Shown here in pieces: positions 13,131 through 20,947 of a DNA stretch of 47,084 nucleotides (position 1 is the first letter of the stretch; each line of letters begins with the position of its first letter). This stretch comes from a virus. The stretch spans positions 1-47,084 of IMG/VR virus record IMGVR_UViG_3300036835_000164; one strand, given 5' to 3'. Under the pieces are notes generated by a model. The model searched no databases. It was not told the DNA's origin and saw only the letters and a list, made by a program, of their open reading frames with translations. The translations under genes and the position numbers were made by a program.

Positions 13131-13502
13131 ATGCTTGAGCAGCAAATTACTGCCGAAATGACGGCAAAGAATGGCAACGAAGCGCGAAGCGCCACTGTAA
13201 CGGTTAACGTCCCAGAGAATTTGGAAGAGCTTGGACAGCATTTTGGGCAAGATGTTGTTTATAGTCACGCAAAACGTAGCATCGTGATAGCGATGCAGAC
13301 GAGCATTCGTGGGATGCTGGAGGCTGGGAAATCAGATGCTGAAATTCAGCAAGCTATGGTCGAGTGGAAGCCGGGTGTTAAGAGGCCGGCCAAGTCTCCG
13401 ATGGACCGCGTGCGCGAAGAGATTTCGCGCATGAGCCCAGAAGACAAGAAGCGCATCCTGAAAGAGCTTCGCGAGAAGGCCTCGAACGAGGCCCGTGCGT
13501 AA
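13131..13502 (+). CDS. Hypothetical protein, 123 aa
   Basis: AAGGAG precedes the ATG. Residues 22-60 contain TVTVNVPENLEELGQHFGQD, a strand then helix. The C-terminal half is basic and helical (MDRVREEISRMSPEDKKRIL), like many phage proteins with a 'MSPEExxxIlxxL' end. Function unknown. The structured region 13503-13685 follows its stop immediately. Confidence 0.6.
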   Translation: MLEQQITAEMTAKNGNEARSATVTVNVPENLEELGQHFGQDVVYSHAKRSIVIAMQTSIRGMLEAGKSDAEIQQAMVEWKPGVKRPAKSPMDRVREEISRMSPEDKKRILKELREKASNEARA

Positions 13503-13685
13503 GCCTTCGGAGTGGGCGTCCCCCCGCACCACTCCGGAACGTCCCTGCGCTTGGCCATTCTCTTCCCCGTGGTGGCTAGCCAGGGACCGGGCGCTGTCTG
13601 GGCATTCCCTCCCCCGACGCGCCCACCCCCTAGGTCGCTGGCCCCTGTTCTCGCGTTCAGGGAAACGGCCTAGGGGGCCTTTTTG
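13503..13685 (+). ncRNA. Candidate structured RNA of four stem-loops ending in a terminator
   Basis: No gene fits here. Four stems follow one another. H1: CGGAGTGG (13508) with CCACTCCG (13529). H2: GTCCCTG (13541) with CAGGGAC (13581), continued inward by GC/GC and TGGCCA/TGGCTA, about 15 pairs. H3: GGGCGC (13589) with GCGCCC (13619), continued by GTC/GAC. H4: CCCCCTAGG (13626) with CCTAGGGGG (13669), an inner CCCTG/CAGGG, then TTTTT at 13680-13684. The last is a rho-independent terminator. It could be a free small RNA or a 3' UTR. Confidence 0.6.
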
Positions 13686-13701
13686 TTTGCGGAGCAAGCA
13701 A

Positions 13702-13944
13702 ATGACACGTGAGCAAATCCGTCAACTTGTGGAGCATGTGACGGAGGCCCCTTGTCCTCCGGACAACGAAACAGTTCAAATGTCGTCACTACAGCAACTA
13801 GAGTTCATTTTCGCAATAGAAGACACATTGGAGTTCAGGCATGACATCCCTGCCGATGTGGCATGGCAGTGCGTCAATGATGTAGTCAAGTGGCTGGAGG
13901 ACAAAGGTGAGTACGAAGAGGCCGAGAGTGTTCGTGCCAAATAA
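13702..13944 (+). CDS. Acyl-carrier-protein-like protein, 80 aa
   Basis: Residues 27-68 follow the carrier-protein helix pattern: MSSLQQLEFIFAIEDTLEF, then HDIPADVAWQCVNDVVKWLE. Compare the family's 'DSLdxvelvmalEeeFxxxIPdedaekixtvxdav'. The Ser before Leu in MSSL falls where the phosphopantetheine Ser sits, though the usual preceding Asp is Ser here. Length is right for ACP. It could accept a host prosthetic group or mimic ACP as a regulator; activity is unproven. Ribosome site GGAGCAAG. Confidence 0.65.
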   Translation: MTREQIRQLVEHVTEAPCPPDNETVQMSSLQQLEFIFAIEDTLEFRHDIPADVAWQCVNDVVKWLEDKGEYEEAESVRAK

Positions 13945-14257
13945 GTCGTACCATGACTTCGAAGGAGTGACTGAGTTTGGCGAGGTGAGGTTCATGACAG
14001 AAGGGAGGATTCCCAACAGGTACATGATGAATGACTTGGCAATGCTTGTGAACGAGGCTTTAAGTGGAGCGAAGAAAGATGACATTCTCTTAGTCGCTGG
14101 TCCAACAACCATCAACTGTCTAGCGTCGGCTGTCATGGCCATAAAGCATGGCCGAGTGAACTTCTTGTTCTACGACAAAAACGCCGACAAGTACACTCAA
14201 CGAACTGTGGTGTTTCAACATGACTACGCGAAATCAGGAGCTGGAAAAGGCCCTTAG
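13907..14257 (+). CDS. Conserved phage protein, 116 aa
   Basis: GTG start with GGAGG about 7 bases upstream, inside the ACP-like gene. Contains VFVPNKSYHDFEGVTEFGE, FMTEGRIPNRYMMNDL, then DDILLVAGPTTINCLASAV and KHGRVNFLFYD. This 'VNKSxHDfxxAexFGe...LTEGxi' protein is widespread in phages and of unknown function. Confidence 0.7.
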   Translation: MSTKRPRVFVPNKSYHDFEGVTEFGEVRFMTEGRIPNRYMMNDLAMLVNEALSGAKKDDILLVAGPTTINCLASAVMAIKHGRVNFLFYDKNADKYTQRTVVFQHDYAKSGAGKGP

Positions 14258-14516
14258 GGAAGCTGCGAAACCTAATGGTAGCATGGAAGTTGACTCGCAT
14301 TTCCACGATGGAATGCGAACGGTCAGCAACATCTTGTCCCCGCACATCACTGAGTGCCCAGGGGGCGGCTACATTATAGTCATCGACGATGAGATGGCTG
14401 CACGGAGCACGTTGCAGGAAGCCTTCGAGTATGCAGCGGAGTTCGCTCGGACTAAGTTTCAACAGGAAGTCAACATGGTCAAGAGGCGATGGTGGAGGCT
14501 ATGGAGGATTAAGTGA
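14220..14516 (+). CDS. Hypothetical protein, 98 aa
   Basis: Overlaps both neighbours. A helical N-terminus, a strand pair (GGGYIIVIDDEM) and an EAFEYAAEFARTKF helix; ends with a Trp/Arg-rich tail. Weak ribosome site, so coupling to the upstream gene is likely. Family not recognised. Confidence 0.55.
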   Translation: MTTRNQELEKALREAAKPNGSMEVDSHFHDGMRTVSNILSPHITECPGGGYIIVIDDEMAARSTLQEAFEYAAEFARTKFQQEVNMVKRRWWRLWRIK

Positions 14517-15535
14517 AGTTGTATGACAACACACGCATCAGTGCGTACAGAACTTGCCCGAGAATGTACTTCTTCCGGCATGTGCTGGACTGGACCCCCG
14601 AGGGGGTCCAGTGGCCTTTAGTCTTCGGTGCCAGTTGGCACGCCGCCATGGACCACGTATGGAGGAAGTTGCTGCTCGAGAAGGAAAAGGGACCAATCAA
14701 CCACGAGTTGATAGCGCGTGGGGCCTTCAAAAAATTTGTGGAGAAGTGGATTGAAGAAGGAGCCCCTCCCCCCGAGCAGATAGATTATGAAATGCAGCAG
14801 GAGCTGGCTCCCAGGACTCCGGCGCATGCTTATGAAATGCTTGTCGGTTACGTCTTCACAAAGGCTAAACTGGTCAACGACATGGAACTCGTTAGTACGG
14901 AGCGTCCCTTTGCCGTACCCATTGACCCAGCTAATGAGGTGTTCTACGTTGGCAAGATCGACAAGCAGGTCCGTCTGAAATCTAGTGGCAAGATCAGGGG
15001 CATCGAACACAAGACGACTACGGCATACAGGAAAGGTGGGCCATTCAGGGCCGGTTACATCGACAGTTTTAGCCCCAATAGTCAGGTGGATGGTTACCTG
15101 TTTGCGCTGCATATGATGTTTCCCGGAGAGGTGGAAGGCATCTGGGTGGACGCAAGTCTTGTACATAAGACCGAGGAAGGATTTATATTTATTCCGGTTG
15201 ACAAGCAATTGTCAATGCTTGATGCTTGGCTATGGGATACACGGGAATGGATTGAGCGCATCGAAGCGGACAAGGAACGCCTCGCAAATGCGTCCCCCAA
15301 TGATCCGTACCTGCGGGCATTCCCTCGGGACACCAACTCATGCTGGAACTTCAATCGGCAGTGCCCTTACGCATACCCATGCAAGGCCTGGCCCAACCCA
15401 CTGGGGAGGCAGATGCCTCCCAACATGATTGTGGAGCACTGGAACCCGTTGGACGAGATTGGTCCCATAGAAGGATTGGAAGATGCTACTGACACTAAAG
15501 CGGAGGCACCTGAGCGCACTGCAGAGCATTCTTAG
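14513..15535 (+). CDS. PD-(D/E)XK nuclease, RecB/Cas4-like, 340 aa
   Basis: Opens SAYRTCPRMYFFRHV, the 'SxxxxCPrxyxy' entry of RecB/Cas4 nucleases. The active site is FYVGKIDKQVRL (motif Asp), then GIEHKTTT (E-x-K). FSPNSQVDGYLFAL is the following Gln/Tyr helix. The C-terminal Cys group (NSCWNFNRQCPYAYPC), with the N-terminal Cys, could bind an iron-sulfur cluster as in Cas4/AddB. It probably processes DNA ends in recombination with the Sak4-like pair downstream. GTG start overlapping the previous gene. A perfect 11-bp hairpin lies at 14589-14612. Confidence 0.85.
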   Translation: MKLYDNTRISAYRTCPRMYFFRHVLDWTPEGVQWPLVFGASWHAAMDHVWRKLLLEKEKGPINHELIARGAFKKFVEKWIEEGAPPPEQIDYEMQQELAPRTPAHAYEMLVGYVFTKAKLVNDMELVSTERPFAVPIDPANEVFYVGKIDKQVRLKSSGKIRGIEHKTTTAYRKGGPFRAGYIDSFSPNSQVDGYLFALHMMFPGEVEGIWVDASLVHKTEEGFIFIPVDKQLSMLDAWLWDTREWIERIEADKERLANASPNDPYLRAFPRDTNSCWNFNRQCPYAYPCKAWPNPLGRQMPPNMIVEHWNPLDEIGPIEGLEDATDTKAEAPERTAEHS

Positions 15536-15689
15536 ATACTACGTGGGGCAAGTTGAAAGGAGCCAGATTCCAAAGGAAGTGGATATGACGGCCTTGGCCG
15601 AGGAACTTGTAACTCTCTTGAGTTACGCAAGAAGCGTCAACAAATTCACAGTTCAAATAGAAGAGGATGAGGACGATGGAGATGCTTGA
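15483..15689 (+). CDS. Hypothetical protein, 68 aa
   Basis: Overlaps the nuclease end by 53 bases and ends at the start of the next gene (TGATG). A helical body and acidic tail (EEDEDDGDA). No family recognised; coupling suggests a recombination-module accessory. Confidence 0.55.
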   Translation: MLLTLKRRHLSALQSILRYYVGQVERSQIPKEVDMTALAEELVTLLSYARSVNKFTVQIEEDEDDGDA

Positions 15690-16552
15690 TGCCTATGATG
15701 AATGCTCGCGAGGCGAGCCTGAGTTTGCAGCATCGCTTGATGCTGGTCGGACCCACCGGGTCAGGTAAGACCGCTCAGATCTGGACGCTGCCGGGGAAGA
15801 AGTTCTGCTATGTGTTTGATCCAAACACACTGCCAACGATACGGGGATGTGACGTTGACTATGAAATGTTCATACCAGAGGTTCACGAAGTGGACTGGAG
15901 CCTTAAGGGGTTCAACAAAGGCTCTAAGTCGGACCGCCCTAAGCGGTCCCCGGAGCCCAAGCTGTACAAGGAATGGACTGAGAATTTCAACGAGAAGTAT
16001 GACAGCGGGTTCTTTGATACTTACAACTGGCTTATCCTTGATAGTGCAACCTTCCTGCATCGTGCCTGCATGGATAGAACGTTATGGCTTAATGGAAGAT
16101 ATGGAGACATCGAGGACATTTCCGACTATCGCGTCGTGGGCTCGAAGCTCACTGACGTCTTCAACTCCATCACCTCACTGCCGTGCAATATATTCTGTAC
16201 TGGACACCTCAATACTTATCAAAACGACAAAACCAAAAAGGTGACGACGGAGATCTACATGCCGGGCAAGGCCCGGAACATAGTGCCGTTGATGATGACT
16301 AACGTGTGGATGACATTCACGGAGGAAGACAACGATGGACGGATGAGATACTTTGTAAGGACGCGACCGGACCCGAAGGGTCTGGTTGACATTAGGTGCT
16401 GTTTCCCGCACCTGGCAACTGAAGAGGATGTTACGGTTGAGAACTTTCGGCAACTGATTCCGGGAAAAGGAGGAGTTGGTTTGCTCCTAGAGCAAGCCGA
16501 GGCAAAGGCTAAGGAGCTAGTTCATGCCCAGAATCAACCTGGACTTAGATGA
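15689..16552 (+). CDS. Sak4-like RecA-fold ATPase, 287 aa
   Basis: Walker A GPTGSGKT is at residues 21-28 and Walker B NWLILDSATF near 112-121; FCTGHLNTY is the sensor region. This is the AAA_24/Sak4 single-strand annealing ATPase family found in phages with a DUF669 partner, which is the next gene. It likely pairs single strands during recombination-dependent replication. An in-frame TTG at 15686 is possible, but the ATG at 15689 overlaps the previous stop and follows GGAG. Confidence 0.85.
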   Translation: MPMMNAREASLSLQHRLMLVGPTGSGKTAQIWTLPGKKFCYVFDPNTLPTIRGCDVDYEMFIPEVHEVDWSLKGFNKGSKSDRPKRSPEPKLYKEWTENFNEKYDSGFFDTYNWLILDSATFLHRACMDRTLWLNGRYGDIEDISDYRVVGSKLTDVFNSITSLPCNIFCTGHLNTYQNDKTKKVTTEIYMPGKARNIVPLMMTNVWMTFTEEDNDGRMRYFVRTRPDPKGLVDIRCCFPHLATEEDVTVENFRQLIPGKGGVGLLLEQAEAKAKELVHAQNQPGLR

Positions 16553-16949
16553 TGCGAAGGAACCTGAGGTTGCGCCGGAAGGTGAGTACGATCTTAGGAT
16601 CGTGAAAGTCGAAGATGGTCAAAGCAAGGCTGGTAATGACATGACTACTTGTACCATTGCCTTCGAAGGTCATCCGGAGTGGCGAGCCATTAAGCACTGG
16701 ATTACTTACCCCGACTCGGACACACCCCCTGACCAGAAGGCTATGAGGCTTGTGGACATTAAGAGGTTCCTGACGTGCTTCGGCGTGGCACATGATGGAA
16801 CAGGGTTTGACTCAGATGATCTGGTGGGCCAAACAGGCTTCTGCTTGGTCATCCAGGAGGACGGGGACGACGATAACACTTACAACCGCCTGCGGTTGCC
16901 AAGGCTCAAAAAGAGCGAGGAGCAATCCGCACGAAGAATTAGGCGGTAA
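16524..16949 (+). CDS. DUF669-like single-strand-binding partner, 141 aa
   Basis: Opens MPRINLDLDDAKEPEVAPEG, EYDLRIVKVEDGQSKAG: the 'G.Y.v.i.k.e.k.sk.G' start of DUF669 proteins, which have an OB-like fold and sit next to Sak4-type ATPases. An acidic stretch (QEDGDDDN) precedes a basic end. Start behind AAGGAG. A rho-independent terminator follows at 16995. Confidence 0.75.
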   Translation: MPRINLDLDDAKEPEVAPEGEYDLRIVKVEDGQSKAGNDMTTCTIAFEGHPEWRAIKHWITYPDSDTPPDQKAMRLVDIKRFLTCFGVAHDGTGFDSDDLVGQTGFCLVIQEDGDDDNTYNRLRLPRLKKSEEQSARRIRR

Positions 16950-16994
16950 GGAATCCCGGCCCGTGTTGCTTCCCACAGCGAGCCGGGTATACTA

Positions 16995-17023
16995 GGGGCG
17001 GGGTAATTCCCGCCCCCTTTTTT
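16995..17023 (+). terminator. Rho-independent terminator
   Basis: GGGGCGGG (16995-17002), loop GTAATT, CCCGCCCC (17009-17016), then C and TTTTTT. Ends the recombination module at 16949. A weaker CCCGGC/GCCGGG pairing lies just upstream. Confidence 0.85.
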
Positions 17024-17036
17024 CTGGACAACGAAG

Positions 17037-17318
17037 ATGGATAGGCTTAAGACGTTGCGGAAAGACCTACTGGAAATGAGCCCGGCAGAGTTGCGCGAAC
17101 ACGTTCGCCGCATCCGTGTCGAGCGTAGAGTTTACAAGGAAAAGCCTGCCGCCAAGCGGAAGGCTAAAGTCAAGAGCAACAAGTCAGCTTCAAAGGTCGT
17201 CAACATGCTTCACACATTGACGCCGGAAGAGATCCGGCGCTTGCTTGGAGAGGTGGACGATGATGGAGGTAGTGGAAATACCAATCGACCAAATCAAGGT
17301 CGGCAAGAGAGCCCGTGA
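17037..17318 (+). CDS. Small basic conserved phage protein, 93 aa
   Basis: MDRLKTLRKDLLEMSPAELR, then a basic VRRIRVERRVYKEKPAAKRK stretch and LTPEEIRRLLGEV. This two-helix, Lys-rich design occurs upstream of replication genes in many phages; function unknown. It overlaps the methyltransferase start by 59 bases. Confidence 0.65.
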   Translation: MDRLKTLRKDLLEMSPAELREHVRRIRVERRVYKEKPAAKRKAKVKSNKSASKVVNMLHTLTPEEIRRLLGEVDDDGGSGNTNRPNQGRQESP

Positions 17319-18576
17319 CATCTTCGACGAAGTGGAGATGCGGGAGCTGGAGGAGTCTATTCAGCAAAAGGGGTTGTTCCAGCCCATAACAATTGACGTT
17401 TACAAGAATCTGGTCGCTGGGGAGCGTAGGCTTCGGGCGCACAGAAACTTGGGGCTTGCTACGATCCCGTGCGTCATTCGAGACGAAGACGTAATGGACA
17501 AGTTAAGGATTGAATTGCATGAGAATGTGAGGCGTTCCAACCTGACATGGCACGAACGGTGCCGGTTCGAACAGAGAATCTGGAACGCTGGCGTTGAAAA
17601 GCATGGCGAGATGTACTGGTCACTGGCAAAGCAGCAGGAAATGTTCGGGTCATCTAAGACCCGAATAATGATGCGGTTGCAAGTGGCTGAGGCAATGGAA
17701 ACGATTCCGGAGTTGACTAATTGCGTTGACCTCGACGAAGCGTTTAAAGAAGTTAAACGCGGCGAGGAGGTGGAACACATCCGAGCCTTGATGCACAAGA
17801 CAGCGGAAGAGGCCGCCGAGGCTCCTAAGTGGGCAGAGGACCACTATGTAATTGGGGATGCTTTTAATGGGATGCAGAAGTTCCTCAACACGCAGCCGCA
17901 CTCCCAAGGGAATGCGTTCCAGTTCGCGGAGGTTGATCCTCCTTATGGAGTTGACCTACACAGACGAAAGGGACGAAACACAGACACTAGCTCTATGGAA
18001 GAATATCTCGAGTGGGAAGATTTTCCTCAGCTGTTCGAGAAGACCGCGAAGCTCGTCTACGAATGTTTGGACCCTCATGCGTTCGCAATCTTCTGGTATG
18101 GAATGTCCCGACACTCTGAGGTGTTGGGAATTCTGCGTAGCGTGGGATGGGCAGTCCCTGATATCCCAGCGATTTGGTTTAAAGGTGAAGTTGGACAGAC
18201 CGCAAGTCCAGATACCACTCTTGGGAGTTGCTATGAACCTTTCTTCGTCGCGAGGAAAGGACAGCCTAAGATGGCAAGACCTGGGCGCGGAAATGTTTTC
18301 AACTTCCCAAGACTTCAAAGGAAGACGCACCCCACGGAGAAGCCGGTCCACCTGATGGAGGAGCTACTGGGAACGTTCTGCTTCGCGGGGTCGAAGGTGC
18401 TAGTGCCATTCCTAGGCAGTGGTGTGACGTTGAGGGCATCGTACCGGATTGGTTTGAGTGGCATGGGCTGGGACCTGAGTGACAAGCACAAGCAAGGGTT
18501 CCTCTACACGGTGCAGCAGGACTTGAGGGAAGCTGAGGCCTCCAACGAGGAGGCAGTCAATGCCAACCCCGTATGA
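17260..18576 (+). CDS. ParB-domain DNA methyltransferase, 438 aa
   Basis: Residues 1-100 are a ParB/Srx-like domain (EIPIDQIKVGKRA, QKGLFQPITI, GERRLRAHRNLG). From about residue 220 comes a DNA methyltransferase: catalytic DPPYG at about 226-230 and the SAM-binding FLGSGVTLRASY near the end, with KTHPTEKPVHLMEEL before it. DPPY before the FxGxG motif is the beta-type order, N6-adenine or N4-cytosine. The probable role is genome protection or marking; target unknown. I chose ATG 17260 (GGAGAGG upstream) over an in-frame TTG at 17245. Confidence 0.9.
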   Translation: MMEVVEIPIDQIKVGKRARDIFDEVEMRELEESIQQKGLFQPITIDVYKNLVAGERRLRAHRNLGLATIPCVIRDEDVMDKLRIELHENVRRSNLTWHERCRFEQRIWNAGVEKHGEMYWSLAKQQEMFGSSKTRIMMRLQVAEAMETIPELTNCVDLDEAFKEVKRGEEVEHIRALMHKTAEEAAEAPKWAEDHYVIGDAFNGMQKFLNTQPHSQGNAFQFAEVDPPYGVDLHRRKGRNTDTSSMEEYLEWEDFPQLFEKTAKLVYECLDPHAFAIFWYGMSRHSEVLGILRSVGWAVPDIPAIWFKGEVGQTASPDTTLGSCYEPFFVARKGQPKMARPGRGNVFNFPRLQRKTHPTEKPVHLMEELLGTFCFAGSKVLVPFLGSGVTLRASYRIGLSGMGWDLSDKHKQGFLYTVQQDLREAEASNEEAVNANPV

Positions 18577-20191
18577 AGATGGAGATCCAGGAGCACCGAT
18601 ATGTGTTTTAGGCGAGGCTCCAAGCAGCGTGGAGATGAGGATCGGAAGGCCTTTCGTTGGGCCTTCTGGCGACGTGTTCAAAGACCTGCTAAGCACAGCA
18701 GGTCTCTCACGGAGAGACTGTTACATACTGAACGTATGGCCATGGCAGGTGACGAAGGACAGGCTGGGGAACATAATCAGCCCATACAACGAGAAGCTGT
18801 GGGACAGAAACAAAGGCTTCACAGACCAAGGGGACATAGAGGCTCTTGGCGCAATCGACAAGGTGAGAAGATGCAAAGCGAATTGCGTGCTTACTTTAGG
18901 CAATCCGGCCCTCGATGCGTTGTCGTCAGGCCACAAGCCGATTGGCAAGTGGAGGGGCTCACCCTTATTCTCAAAGAGGGTGGGAAAGAAATTCATACCC
19001 ACATTCCACCCAGCCGCAACTCTGCATGGTGTGTATGTGTGGAGATATCTGATCTTGTGGGATTTAGGGAAGCTAAAGGACGAACTCAGCTCCCCGGAGC
19101 TGGTGCTGCCGGATCGCAACTTGATAACCGCGCCTTCATGGGCCGAAGTCAGCGAGTACTTCGAACTGTGTTCCCGCGCGGGGAGAGTGTGCACGGATCT
19201 GGAGGTGATAAACAATCACGTGAACTGCTTCAGCCTGGCCTACCGAGTGGACGAGTCGCTGACCGTTCCACTGGTGAATGAGCATCGAGAGCCTTACTGG
19301 AGCGAGGACCAGGAGATTGAGATATGGCAAAAGTATGCCACCTTGATGGGCGACCCTGGAGTAATGAAGATCAATCACAATATGATCGGCTTCGATGCAG
19401 TGTTCCTGTTAGACAAATGCAACATATACATGCATGGGCCTATTGGCGACTCAATGATTGCACAGTCGATCCTGTACCCAGACTTCCGGATGGGACTAGA
19501 CATGACGGCAAGCATTCACACGCGGCAGCCCTACTGGAAAGATGAGGGCAAGATATGGAAGCCAAACCACAATATTTCGTGGGACCAGTTTCAGAGATAC
19601 TGCGGATTGGACGCCGCTGCTACCTTGGAGTGCTGGTGCCAGTTAGAACAAGAGTTGTCAGAGGGGGACTACTGGCGAACCTACGACATGACCGTAAAAC
19701 TGAAAAGCCCCTTAGCCTACATGACAATCAGGGGACTTAAAATCGACCGAGAAGGTCTTGAGCTAGCAAAGGTTAGAGTACAGGAGAGGTTAAATGCCAA
19801 GAGCCAGGAACTCAAGGATGTCGCAGACTACGAGTTTAACCCCCTCAGTCCGAAGCAGTGTTCCGAATACCTATATGAGCACTGCCGAAATGAGCCATAT
19901 AGAAACTCGACTGGAGGAATTAGCACAGACGATAAAGCGCTCTCTCGTCTTGTGCGAAAAGCTGCAAGAGGATCTAGGGAAGCTAAGGTCATCCAGGAAA
20001 TTCGAGCTTTAAACAAGCTGAAGAGTACATACCTGGAGGTCGAACTTGATGGGGACGATAGACTAAGATGTTCATGGAATCCGCGTGGGACGGTCTTCGG
20101 TCGGCTATCATCTTCGCAGACGATTGCTGGCACTGGGTTGAACCTCCAAAATCTCCATCCGGAGTTCAAGAGCTTTATTGTAGCGGGGTAA
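18560..20191 (+). CDS. DNA polymerase A, N-terminal piece: UDG-like plus 3'-5' exonuclease
   Basis: Residues 1-180 resemble family 4/5 uracil-DNA glycosylases: GEAPSSVEM at 18-26, GRPFVGPSG, and TFHPAATLHG with His150. Next is a proofreading exonuclease: Exo I CTDLEV (Asp213, Glu215), Exo II INHNMIGFDAVF (Asp279), Exo III YCGLDAAAT (Tyr347, Asp351). The thumb follows and the piece reaches FGRLSSS and NLQNLHPEFKSFIVAG, then stops. That is right before motif A, which is at 21837. SPO1 polymerase has a similar glycosylase-like front. The second piece starts 1.6 kb downstream. Start behind GAGGAGG. Confidence 0.9.
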   Translation: MPTPYEDGDPGAPICVLGEAPSSVEMRIGRPFVGPSGDVFKDLLSTAGLSRRDCYILNVWPWQVTKDRLGNIISPYNEKLWDRNKGFTDQGDIEALGAIDKVRRCKANCVLTLGNPALDALSSGHKPIGKWRGSPLFSKRVGKKFIPTFHPAATLHGVYVWRYLILWDLGKLKDELSSPELVLPDRNLITAPSWAEVSEYFELCSRAGRVCTDLEVINNHVNCFSLAYRVDESLTVPLVNEHREPYWSEDQEIEIWQKYATLMGDPGVMKINHNMIGFDAVFLLDKCNIYMHGPIGDSMIAQSILYPDFRMGLDMTASIHTRQPYWKDEGKIWKPNHNISWDQFQRYCGLDAAATLECWCQLEQELSEGDYWRTYDMTVKLKSPLAYMTIRGLKIDREGLELAKVRVQERLNAKSQELKDVADYEFNPLSPKQCSEYLYEHCRNEPYRNSTGGISTDDKALSRLVRKAARGSREAKVIQEIRALNKLKSTYLEVELDGDDRLRCSWNPRGTVFGRLSSSQTIAGTGLNLQNLHPEFKSFIVAG

Positions 20192-20196
20192 AGTAC

Positions 20197-20487
20197 GTGT
20201 TTGAACTCTCGACCATTGACGTTGGCATTGGAATTATGTTCTGCTTAGCTGTAGGCTTCGTAGCAGGAGTCGTCATTAGCAAGGAGAACGGCGATGGTGG
20301 AAGGAGTAATAATGTTGTTGATCTACCTGGCGATAGTATGCCTGGTAGTCTACGTGGCTCTATGGGTCCTGGGAGAGTTGGGGATAGCCCTTCCTCCCCA
20401 GGTGGTAAAGATAATCTGGATCATCGTAGTGTTGGTGGCGCTGCTACTTCTGCTACGCCTGGTCCTGCCAAGCCTTGGGATAGGTAG
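20197..20487 (+). CDS. Small membrane protein (possible lysis regulator), up to 96 aa
   Basis: GTG start 6 bases after the polymerase stop, with GGGG before it. A single membrane helix at about residues 10-28 (GIGIMFCLAVGFVAGVVI) and then KENGDGG. The second half is Gly/Ser/Pro rich and lies over the holin-like gene in another frame, so the functional part may be only the first 35-40 residues. Position at the front of the lysis cassette suggests a holin partner or antiholin; unproven. Confidence 0.4.
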   Translation: MFELSTIDVGIGIMFCLAVGFVAGVVISKENGDGGRSNNVVDLPGDSMPGSLRGSMGPGRVGDSPSSPGGKDNLDHRSVGGAATSATPGPAKPWDR

Positions 20488-20494
20488 GTTGTAG
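20294..20494 (+). CDS. Holin-like two-helix membrane protein, 66 aa
   Basis: Two long hydrophobic helices at about residues 6-30 and 38-60, separated by a short LPPQ turn, and a short end LGIGRL. Start behind AAGGAGAA. Size, topology and position ahead of an endolysin fit a holin or pinholin, though similar two-helix membrane proteins of unknown role occur in bacteria. Confidence 0.6.
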   Translation: MVEGVIMLLIYLAIVCLVVYVALWVLGELGIALPPQVVKIIWIIVVLVALLLLLRLVLPSLGIGRL

Positions 20495-20537
20495 GTGAGA
20501 GTGAGCAAACGTCAACTAAGTGTAAAGGAGAGGCTAC

Positions 20538-20852
20538 ATGGACCGCAGAGCTCTAATTGTCGGGATGTTGGGATTCGCCCTGAGTGCTTCCGCTGGAATG
20601 GCTGCTGAGCCGAAGCCTAAGCCGAAGCCTGACAAGACCGACAAAGGCGACAAGCCTGGTAAGAAGGACAAAGGCGACAACGGAGGCGGAAAGCACGGAG
20701 ACCACGACGGTCATGGTGGTCACGGAGGCCACGGCGGCTGGGGTGGCGGTCGCCACCATGGAGGCTGGGGCGGTGGCAGACGCCACGGCGGCTGGCGCGA
20801 GCCGGACTGCTACTATTCCCGGCGCCGTGAACGCTGGGTCTGCAATTGGTAA
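20538..20852 (+). CDS. Predicted exported His/Gly-rich protein, 104 aa
   Basis: Signal peptide at residues 1-22 (MDRRALIVGMLGFALSASAG), followed by a Lys/Pro/Asp/Gly linker and a His-Gly-Gly-rich repeat region (HGGHGGHGGWGGG type), which could bind metal. It ends with a two-Cys segment EPDCYYSRRRERWVCNW, a pattern seen in small secreted proteins of alphaproteobacteria. AAGGAGAGG precedes the ATG. It lies inside the lysis cassette, so a periplasmic helper of lysis is possible (inference). One alternative is a host-derived envelope protein. Confidence 0.65.
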   Translation: MDRRALIVGMLGFALSASAGMAAEPKPKPKPDKTDKGDKPGKKDKGDNGGGKHGDHDGHGGHGGHGGWGGGRHHGGWGGGRRHGGWREPDCYYSRRRERWVCNW

Positions 20853-20947
20853 GCTAACATGAAGTGCGAGCTGTGCAAGTCTGAAGTGGAGCGGGCTTGC
20901 ACAGCCTTCGTGCAAGTCGCTTACTGTGACACATGGAGGAGCAAATC

